Below are positions 12,995 through 18,489 of a stretch of DNA of 18,489 nt, piece by piece (position 1 is the first letter of the stretch; every line of letters begins with the position of its first letter). A program made the position numbers and the translations under genes. The stretch is from Methanosarcinales archaeon (GTDB lineage Archaea > Halobacteriota > Syntropharchaeia > Alkanophagales > Methanospirareceae). The notes under the pieces were generated by a model. The model made no database searches and had not been told where the DNA came from. It worked only from the letters and a program-made list of their open reading frames with translations. The stretch covers positions 1 through 18,489 of the forward strand of contig JAODGF010000053.1 of the NCBI GenBank assembly GCA_025464645.1. The letters are read 5' to 3'.

Positions 12995-13861
12995 ATGCTT
13001 GAGGATTTAGTGGAGCGGAGAGCGGAAGTAATAAAAAGAGCAGAGGAGTATAAGAAGAGAAGGGCTGAGTTAAATTTAGAAGCGAGTAAATGGTCAGAGT
13101 TGAGAGACGAGTTAAATGGACGAATAAAAGAGGCGGTAGAGCGCGCGAAGGGTTTTAAGAAGCAAAGAGAGGTGTATGAGAAGCTAATAGAGGAGAGGAA
13201 GGCAAAGCGCGGTGAGTTGAATAGAAAGGCATCTACGTATTATTCGATGGTGGAGAAGTTGCGAAAGAAGAATGACTTAAAGAGTATAGAAGTTTTTGAA
13301 GGGCTCAGGAGAAGAATAGATGAGTTAGAGTTAAAGCAGCAGGTAGAAGTACTTAGCAAGGATAAAGAGAAGAAGTTAGTGGCGAAGATAACGGAGCTGA
13401 GGAGGGAGTTCGATGGAATGCAGAAGGAATTTGAGAAGGACAAAAAGTTGAAGGAATTGCTGAGGAAGGCGCAGCGATACAGGAGAGAAGCGGATAAATA
13501 CCACGAAGATGTGATAAAATACGTTAAACTTTCTCATGAATGCCATGATAAGATGGTGGAGTGGTTTAAAGAAGCGGATAGGGTGAGAGAAAAGGCTGAT
13601 GAGGCGCACAGGCTTTTTATAGAGGCGCAGGAGGAAGCTGATAACGCACACCGACTTTTCATCAGGTATCTTCGGGACATAAAAGACTTTAATCGTGTAA
13701 TAAACGGGCTGAGGAGGAAGATAAGGGAAGATTTCGGATTCAGAGAGAGAGTGGAAGCGAGAAAGCGAGCTAAGAGTATTTATGAAAGGTTCCGAGGTGG
13801 GGAAAAGCTGAGTACAGAAGATTTGTTGCGGCTTCAAAAATCTGAGATGATGTTAAAATAG
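12995..13861 (+). CDS. long archaeal coiled-coil protein (COG1340-like)
   Basis: The 288-residue protein is nearly all charged helix: Lys, Glu and Arg dominate, with heptad-like hydrophobic spacing and almost no Pro, Gly or Cys. It lacks a signal peptide or membrane span, so it is likely cytoplasmic. It resembles the uncharacterised archaeal coiled-coil family (COG1340) that in some methanogens lies next to phosphoserine phosphatase; here it follows glyA after 96 nt, again near serine metabolism. It has its own candidate promoter without an SD. The next gene starts 14 nt downstream on the same strand. Function is unknown; a structural or scaffolding role is only a guess, and compositional similarity to other coiled coils could mislead. 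Confidence 0.8.
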   Translation: MLEDLVERRAEVIKRAEEYKKRRAELNLEASKWSELRDELNGRIKEAVERAKGFKKQREVYEKLIEERKAKRGELNRKASTYYSMVEKLRKKNDLKSIEVFEGLRRRIDELELKQQVEVLSKDKEKKLVAKITELRREFDGMQKEFEKDKKLKELLRKAQRYRREADKYHEDVIKYVKLSHECHDKMVEWFKEADRVREKADEAHRLFIEAQEEADNAHRLFIRYLRDIKDFNRVINGLRRKIREDFGFRERVEARKRAKSIYERFRGGEKLSTEDLLRLQKSEMMLK

Positions 13862-13875
13862 CGATTCGTTTCGTT

Positions 13876-14559
13876 ATGGTGCAGAGGGCAAGGGCGATTT
13901 TTGAAGATAGATTTGAGGAACTTCTTGCGGCGGCGAAGGAAGGTGAACAGCGATGTTTGAATGGTAAGCGGTGGGATGGAAATGCGGTCTTGATTGTTGT
14001 GGATGCCTCGCTGGATTCGATCGGGTTGAACTACTTCAAGATTGTTGTGCCTCGTGTAAAGCAATTTTACAGAGAATACGTACACACAGGAGAGATAAGT
14101 TCGTTTAAGGCATTTTCAAGACTTTCGTCAGAGGATGCAAGACTGAGAGCGGTGATGAATAACAGACGTGTTTGGCTGGCTGCAATAGATATAAGCCGTG
14201 TGTTAAACGGCATTAAACGGGATAGAGAGTTAGATGGTGATTTTGCTGCATTAAGATATTGGGCAGAGCACGCAAACCATAAAGAATGGAAGAAGGATGA
14301 AATAGGACGAATTAACGGTGTCGGGCTGATTACATTCCAGTATCTTCGGATGCAAGCAGGTGTAGATACGAGCATGCCGGATAAAATAATAAAACGCGTG
14401 GTGGAACAAGAGTTTGGTGTTCATGCGAATGATGATTTGCGGTTTATCGAGGAGATGGAGAGGCTGTCAAAAGAAATTGGATATTCGCAAATACTGATCT
14501 GCTGGGCGATATGGTTGCGGGAATCGGATATGGGTAAGGGAGAATGGGAAGCACTATGA
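13876..14559 (+). CDS. unknown protein with helix-hairpin-helix/GPD-like signature
   Basis: The 227-residue cytoplasmic protein is not recognised by name. Residues 146-160 (INGVGLITFQYLRMQ) followed by AGVDTSMPDK (161-170) resemble the hairpin plus VDT segment of HhH-GPD DNA glycosylases, in which the Asp after the hairpin is catalytic; here it would be Asp164. The position of the EndoIII lysine is Ile152/Thr153, so a lyase of that type is not expected. There is no C-terminal Cys cluster for an iron-sulfur centre. The N-terminal half (residues 35-125) has no motif I know. It lies 14 nt after the coiled-coil gene. It may be a distant DNA-repair or nucleic-acid-binding protein; the fold is inferred from one short stretch. 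Confidence 0.6.
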   Translation: MVQRARAIFEDRFEELLAAAKEGEQRCLNGKRWDGNAVLIVVDASLDSIGLNYFKIVVPRVKQFYREYVHTGEISSFKAFSRLSSEDARLRAVMNNRRVWLAAIDISRVLNGIKRDRELDGDFAALRYWAEHANHKEWKKDEIGRINGVGLITFQYLRMQAGVDTSMPDKIIKRVVEQEFGVHANDDLRFIEEMERLSKEIGYSQILICWAIWLRESDMGKGEWEAL

Positions 14560-14596
14560 ATGCAAGACATTCAACTTTTTTAAAAAAGAAGATGTT

Positions 14597-15031
14597 ATGA
14601 GAAAAGAAAAAGTGTTTGCAAAAATAAAGGGGTACCTGAAAACGCTTGTTCTATCAACCGCACTCGCATTTTTCATGCTTTATACAGCTTTTGGCTTGAT
14701 GTTTTTTGCAAACAGAGGTAATCCAGTTCCTGCACACTTCATTTTGTTAATTACTGCTATTTTCTTCGTTATCTCCACCGTGTTTTATGAATCGAAAGAG
14801 AGGGGGAAGGAGAAGGGGAAGAAGAAAAGCAAGGAGGGTTTTGAACCGCTTATTAAAGGCTTATTCCTGGCTGTTTGCGCAACCTTCTCATTCGTTGCCA
14901 TTTTTGGCGGCGTGAAACTTACAATTGAAAGAGCAATCCCGGTAGGAATAGAAGCATCCATTTCTGCATTGGCAATATGTATAATTGTAAGCATGGTGTT
15001 TCTCAGCTTGTTAAAGCCTTTAGCGCAGTAA
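14597..15031 (+). CDS. four-helix membrane protein of unknown function
   Basis: The 144-residue protein has four predicted membrane spans at about residues 14-34, 43-63, 86-106 and 116-140. A very basic loop (ESKERGKEKGKKKSKEG, 65-81) lies between the second and third. With basic residues at the N terminus too, both ends and the central loop should face the cytoplasm. No family is recognised and no catalytic motif is seen. It begins 37 nt after the HhH-like gene on the same strand; a perfect palindrome CTTTTTTAAAAAAG (14575-14588) lies in that gap. It converges with aMBF1, with only 5 nt between the stops. Confidence 0.7.
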   Translation: MRKEKVFAKIKGYLKTLVLSTALAFFMLYTAFGLMFFANRGNPVPAHFILLITAIFFVISTVFYESKERGKEKGKKKSKEGFEPLIKGLFLAVCATFSFVAIFGGVKLTIERAIPVGIEASISALAICIIVSMVFLSLLKPLAQ

Positions 15032-15036
15032 TGAAA

Positions 15037-15417
15037 TCAAAGATTAAGAACTCGATTTATTTTTCTCATCACTTCTTCACTTGGTATTATCTCTTCATTT
15101 TCTATCTTCCGTAACAAAGATTGTTTTTCATTTATCCTTTTTGCAAGTTCTGCCTGTTTTAACCCTGCCTTTTCCCTCGCTTCTTTTATCCTTCTTCCAT
15201 AACCCTCCATCCCTTCCATCCCCTCTTCTATCTCGTGGTCCATCAGCTCATATAATCGTGATTCAGATTTTACTCTGCTCTCGTGCTTTGTCTTTTTATC
15301 CACTACAATTGTTCCATACCGTGCACATGATTTACAGACCATCAGCTTCGAAGAGCCTATAATTATGTATTGTGCCTCTCCTTTTATCTCTGTGCCACAT
15401 ATCTCGCACTGCGTCAT
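15037..15417 (-). CDS. multiprotein bridging factor aMBF1 (zinc ribbon-HTH)
   Basis: The 126-residue protein has an N-terminal zinc ribbon (Cys4, Cys7, Cys28, Cys31), an acidic linker with EEGMEGMEG, and a Cro/CI-type helix-turn-helix from about residue 74 (IKEAREKAGLKQAELAKRIN). Archaeal MBF1 links to translation and transcription and can bind the 30S subunit. This copy is shorter than usual: it stops right at the last HTH helix (INRVLNL), without the usual short C-terminal tail. Bases after the stop do not encode the tail in frame. A TATA-like box lies 24 nt upstream of the ATG, so it is probably leaderless and separate from dppBC. Confidence 0.93.
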   Translation of the reverse strand: MTQCEICGTEIKGEAQYIIIGSSKLMVCKSCARYGTIVVDKKTKHESRVKSESRLYELMDHEIEEGMEGMEGYGRRIKEAREKAGLKQAELAKRINEKQSLLRKIENEEIIPSEEVMRKINRVLNL

Positions 15418-15437
15418 TTGTTCTTTTTTACATCAAC

Positions 15438-15445
15438 TATATTTT
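15438..15445 (-). promoter_or_regulatory. candidate leaderless promoter of aMBF1
   Basis: AAAATATA on the minus strand is centred 24 nt before the aMBF1 ATG, which puts the predicted start site on the start codon. No SD is present, consistent with a leaderless message. It lies in the 41-nt gap after dppC. Confidence 0.45.
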
Positions 15446-15458
15446 ATCTCTTTTTTAT

Positions 15459-16310
15459 TCATATCAATAATTTCAACCTTGGATTCACTCGGTCTTCCAG
15501 CGCGTATCCAATGAGTGTAAGTGAAAGTATCGTGAACACAATACATAATCCTGCCGGTAGCATCCACCACATCCATGCATCAGATATAAAAATAGTGGGG
15601 TATTCAAAAGCGTCATGGAGCATCATGCCCCAGCTCTTCGCAGTCGGGTCCCCAAGTCCAATAAAGCTCAACCCCGATTCTGCAAGTATTATATATCTTG
15701 ACACCAGGACCAACTGCACAACGACCAATGGAACTACGTTTGGTAGAATATGCCGTCCTAAGATATGGAAATCGCCAGCACCGAACATCCTTGTAGCATC
15801 CACATAAGGTCTGTTCTTGAGCGTTAAGACCTCTGATCTGATGATACGCGCAGTTATTGACCACTCAAATAACGCGAAAACAAATATGAGGTTCCAGACG
15901 CTTGGACGCATGAATGCTGCGATTATGATGATCAACGGGAGTCTTGGAATCGTGAGGAACAAATCTACAATTCGCATAATGAAAAAGTCAGTTCGTCCAA
16001 AGTAGCCTGCAATAAGTCCCAATGATGTTCCTATAAATGCCGATACGAGGGAAGCAAATAGCGTGATAAAAAGTGAAACCCTTGTGCCATAGATTAGCTC
16101 GCTTAATATATCCTGCCCCACATGGTTTGTTCCGAGTAGATGAGCCGAATTTGGGTGTTCTGTGGATTTATATCTTTGATCAGGTTCGTATGGTGCGATA
16201 TAAGGTGCGAAAACCGCAGTTAGCACAAAGAAAATCAAGATCCCTAAACCGATTAATCCAAGCCGGTTATTCAAATACTTCTTCACGAACGCGATTGACT
16301 CTTCCTTCAT
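15459..16310 (-). CDS. dppC: ABC transporter permease, DppC/OppC type
   Basis: The 283-residue permease has the N-terminal span, a PYEPDQRYKSTEHPNSAHLLGTNHVGQDILSELIYGTR-type segment typical of DppC, five further spans and the EAA coupling loop (VDATRMFGAGDFHILGRHILPN). It ends in the NPRLK tail usual for the family. With DppB it forms the membrane pore of a peptide/nickel-type importer. It overlaps dppB by 4 nt. No ATP-binding subunit follows; aMBF1 does. Substrate is unknown: dipeptide, oligopeptide or nickel are all possible for this family. Confidence 0.95.
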   Translation of the reverse strand: MKEESIAFVKKYLNNRLGLIGLGILIFFVLTAVFAPYIAPYEPDQRYKSTEHPNSAHLLGTNHVGQDILSELIYGTRVSLFITLFASLVSAFIGTSLGLIAGYFGRTDFFIMRIVDLFLTIPRLPLIIIIAAFMRPSVWNLIFVFALFEWSITARIIRSEVLTLKNRPYVDATRMFGAGDFHILGRHILPNVVPLVVVQLVLVSRYIILAESGLSFIGLGDPTAKSWGMMLHDAFEYPTIFISDAWMWWMLPAGLCIVFTILSLTLIGYALEDRVNPRLKLLI

Positions 16311-17224
16311 TCTTCTCTCACCCTTGGGTCCAAATGCACATATATCATATCGGCAATGAAGTTTACAGCCAAGATGGCAAGTGCAATAAACAAAAATGCA
16401 CCCTGCAAGAGAGGATAATCGTGAGCTTGGACTGCTTCATAGACCAACATACCCACACCTGGATATGCAAACACCGTCTCAACGAAGATCGTTCCTGAGA
16501 TTACGAGCCCTGCTACCAGTGCTACCATCGTGATAATCGGGAGTAGAGCGTTCTTCAACGCATGCTTGCGCATAATATACCACTCACCCAAGCCCTTCGC
16601 CCTTGCTGCCAATATGTAATCCTCGCCCAATACGTTAAGCATTGAATTCCTTGTTAAGAGATATATTACGCCAATACTGGTAAGTGTAAGCGTAGCAGCC
16701 GGAAGTGTTAAGTGGTGCAATATATCTAATAACACGCCAAAAGGAGTTGAATAATCTATAAACAGCGTTTGTGCACCGAATCTTGGAAACATATCTAACT
16801 TCCACGCTAAAAAGATAATAAATAGCATTCCAAGAAAGAAAGGAGGGAATGAAGCCAGAGAAATAAGCAGAATGAGTAATCCCGTGTCGGTCTTTTTTCC
16901 CTTTTTCCATGCAGAGACCGCCCCTGATAGGATTCCAACAAGCACATAAATCATGGTTGAAGTGCCGACGAGAAGAAGCGTCCATTTAAAACTCCCTTTT
17001 AACGCGTCCCATACAGGGGCATTTCTGGATGTTGACCAACCAAAGTCCCCATGCATAAGATTTGCCATGTAATTAGTGTATTGTTCCAAAACCGGCTCAT
17101 TACTGTTCATTATGCCTGAGCCTGATAGCGGACCCGCAGGCATCATTCTTGGTAAAAAGAAGTTAAGCGAGAGAATTATGAAGATTATAATGACATAGCT
17201 AACCACCTTTGTGATTATGTTCAT
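16307..17224 (-). CDS. dppB: ABC transporter permease, DppB/OppB type
   Basis: The 305-residue permease has an N-terminal span, NLMHGDFGWSTSRNAPVWDAL, further spans, and the EAA loop EDYILAARAKGLGEWYIMRKHALKNALLPI in part. The C-terminal ETVFAYPGVGMLVYEA and HLDPRVRE are DppB hallmarks. The start at 17224 (MNIITKVVSYV) is preferred; 17230 is an alternative, and a longer extension to 17311 would read back into the surface-protein gene. It begins about 35 nt after that gene stops, so they are probably one operon. No SD is obvious at either start. Confidence 0.93.
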   Translation of the reverse strand: MNIITKVVSYVIIIFIILSLNFFLPRMMPAGPLSGSGIMNSNEPVLEQYTNYMANLMHGDFGWSTSRNAPVWDALKGSFKWTLLLVGTSTMIYVLVGILSGAVSAWKKGKKTDTGLLILLISLASFPPFFLGMLFIIFLAWKLDMFPRFGAQTLFIDYSTPFGVLLDILHHLTLPAATLTLTSIGVIYLLTRNSMLNVLGEDYILAARAKGLGEWYIMRKHALKNALLPIITMVALVAGLVISGTIFVETVFAYPGVGMLVYEAVQAHDYPLLQGAFLFIALAILAVNFIADMIYVHLDPRVREE

Positions 17225-17258
17225 GTGCATTTTATTTTCAAAAGAAAGTTTGCATGGG

Positions 17259-18489
17259 TTAACTGTCTCCCCTTTTTCTTTGCAAAAGTATGTGTGATAA
17301 AGCAACTGCAAAGATCGCAGTAAAAGCGAATCCTGCCTCGAAGCCTGGCGGTGATGGTGTAGGTACTGGTGTAGCGGAAGGATTTGGAGAAGGGGTTGGT
17401 GTTACTACAAAAGAGTGTGTCGGAGTTGCTGCTGGCGTGGGAGCTGGTGTTGGAGTTAGGGTTATGTTTACCGCGGATACAGATGTCACGCGCCATGTCC
17501 ACGAATGCATAGCAGTGGTTGTGTTAGTTGCGATTGCAGAGACGTTCCAGATTCCAACCACTGCACTCGTGTTCGTATAAACAGCTTCTGTTGCACTTTC
17601 ATTTGTCTGCACTTCTGTACCGTTTATTTGCCAGCTAATATCTGCTGGTTGGTTTACAGAGATATTGAAAGTTCTTGATTCACCTTTTGCATTGTTCACA
17701 ATTGCTTCTATGGGGTTCCAGGCAGTTATGTTTGCCGGCAGTGTGACTTCGCTGCTCTTTTCCCCTACCTCTATCTTGGTATCACCATCAATGTCATGCT
17801 CGTTCTCCTTATCATCTATGAGTATGCCATCGAAGGTGTAAGTGCCTTCGGTGTCAGGTGCAATCACCGTATATGTAAAAGAAGGTTCACCCCATAATTC
17901 GAACCTAACCGTGTCATCTTCGACTTCTATGCGTTCAGGACTGAGTGTGGAATTCTCGTACACAAACCCCTCTGGAAGTGTTTCGATGATGTTGCCAAAG
18001 GTTCCATAATACAATGCTTCAATTGTCACCGTGAAATTTTCACCCGCAGATATCGGTTCTTCAGGAATTGTCCTTGTTGCAATTGGTTCCGCATCCTCTT
18101 CTGACTCTTCTACCTCTATTTCCGTATCCCCTTTAATCTCATGTTCTTCTTTGTCCGCATCTATGAGTTTCCCACTGAATGTATAAGTGCCTTCGGTGTC
18201 AGGTGCAGTCACCGTGTAAGTGAAAGAAGTTCCGCCAAACAATATAAACTCAACTGTATTCTCACCTGTAACAATTGCTTGCTTGGGTGGAAGTGTGGAC
18301 GTAGTATATGAAAACCCTTCTGGAAGCGTTTCGACTACTTTACCACCAAAACCGTAACCTGATGCTTCAATTTCTATGGTGAATGCTGTACCTGCGAATA
18401 CCGGTTCTTTAGGCAGTGTCCTTGTTGCTGTTGGTTCTGCATCTGCAATTCCTGACGCCATTGTTAATGCTACCGCAAATAACAGCACC
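17259..18489 (-). CDS. secreted surface protein with PGF-CTERM-like anchor, 5' end outside the window
   Basis: At least 409 residues are visible. The first ones (LLFAVALTMASGIADA) look like the end of a signal peptide, so only a few N-terminal residues are missing. Two tandem copies of a ~116-residue beta-rich domain follow (17-132, 133-242), each with ATRT(L/I)P, ETLPEGF and FTYTV-APDTEGTYTF. A third Ig-like domain (about 247-342) contains ISWQINGTEVQTNES and TWRVTSVSA. Next is a Thr/Pro stalk (343-380), then PGF at 381-383, a membrane span to about 402 and a basic QRKR end. This tail fits recognition by an archaeosortase. About ten Asn-X-Ser/Thr sequons suggest heavy N-glycosylation. The dppB gene follows after 34 nt. 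Confidence 0.88.
   Translation of the reverse strand, partial: VLLFAVALTMASGIADAEPTATRTLPKEPVFAGTAFTIEIEASGYGFGGKVVETLPEGFSYTTSTLPPKQAIVTGENTVEFILFGGTSFTYTVTAPDTEGTYTFSGKLIDADKEEHEIKGDTEIEVEESEEDAEPIATRTIPEEPISAGENFTVTIEALYYGTFGNIIETLPEGFVYENSTLSPERIEVEDDTVRFELWGEPSFTYTVIAPDTEGTYTFDGILIDDKENEHDIDGDTKIEVGEKSSEVTLPANITAWNPIEAIVNNAKGESRTFNISVNQPADISWQINGTEVQTNESATEAVYTNTSAVVGIWNVSAIATNTTTAMHSWTWRVTSVSAVNITLTPTPAPTPAATPTHSFVVTPTPSPNPSATPVPTPSPPGFEAGFAFTAIFAVALSHILLQRKRGDS
17763..18440 (-). repeat. tandem duplication within the surface-protein gene
   Basis: Two in-frame units, 18440-18093 and 18092-17763, encode homologous domains. A 24-base stretch is identical in both (17839-17862 and 18184-18207), 345 bp apart, around the codons for DTEGTYTF. 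Such identity over a third of a kilobase offset points to a fairly recent duplication or gene conversion between units. Confidence 0.85.

Noticed and set aside
12895..12995. A/T-rich repeats as a possible CRISPR or origin
   Set aside because: Only two A-rich units of 14-15 nt without spacers; no DnaA/Orc box, cas gene or replication gene nearby.
14575..14588. Palindrome CTTTTTTAAAAAAG as a terminator between the HhH-like and membrane-protein genes
   Set aside because: It has no loop to form an RNA hairpin, and short A/T palindromes are expected by chance; kept only as a note in the membrane-protein entry.
17225..17311. N-terminal extension of DppB to 17311
   Set aside because: It would overlap the end of the surface-protein gene and adds a Cys/Lys-rich stretch before the first membrane span; ATG at 17224 or 17230 fits DppB better.

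Overview
The window is a piece of an archaeal chromosome, almost certainly from a euryarchaeon. The evidence is a ribosomal S10 cluster with archaeal-only members (aIF1/SUI1, RNase P Rpp29), an archaeal ftsZ-secE-spt5 run, Alba, an AglJ-type N-glycosylation enzyme, aMBF1 and a surface protein with a PGF-CTERM-like tail. TATA boxes precede several starts, and SD motifs (GGTGAT, GGAG) are common. The overall look (moderate GC, PGF-CTERM, COG1340-like coiled-coil protein) fits Methanomicrobia, Syntrophoarchaeia or ANME-1 relatives, but no lineage-specific metabolic gene is present, so the genus stays open.

Left part, minus strand (1-6955). Transcription runs from rpl3 down through rpl4, rpl23, rpl2, rps19, rpl22, rps3, rpl29, aIF1, rnp1, rps17 and rpl14. 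The last six are joined by 4-nt ATGA-type overlaps. The cluster then stops being ribosomal: after rpl14 come a possible 26-residue membrane peptide, tRNA-Leu(CAA), an AMMECR1-family protein and a 2[4Fe-4S] ferredoxin cut by the window edge. Two candidate internal promoters, before rpl4 and rps19, may divide the cluster into separate units.

Middle part, plus strand (7053-15031). Divergent from rpl3 lies tRNA-Leu(GAG), then ftsZ, secE, spt5/nusG, an AglJ-like glycosyltransferase and hisI in a tight run; alba with its own promoter and terminator; pyrB-glyA; and three poorly characterised genes. These are a long coiled-coil protein, a protein with a helix-hairpin-helix/GPD-like signature and a four-helix membrane protein. 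They combine cell division, protein export, transcription elongation, surface glycosylation, chromatin and nucleotide/one-carbon synthesis.

Right part, minus strand (15037-18489). A PGF-CTERM-type surface protein (5' end outside the window) is followed by dppB-dppC-type ABC permeases and then by aMBF1, which has its own candidate promoter. No substrate-binding protein or ATPase of the transporter is seen here.

No CRISPR array, transposon or phage gene was found, and no stretch over 300 bases lacks a gene. The least explained parts are the 12995-15031 trio, the surface protein-permease operon without a binding protein, and the tRNA-Leu genes bounding the ribosomal block.
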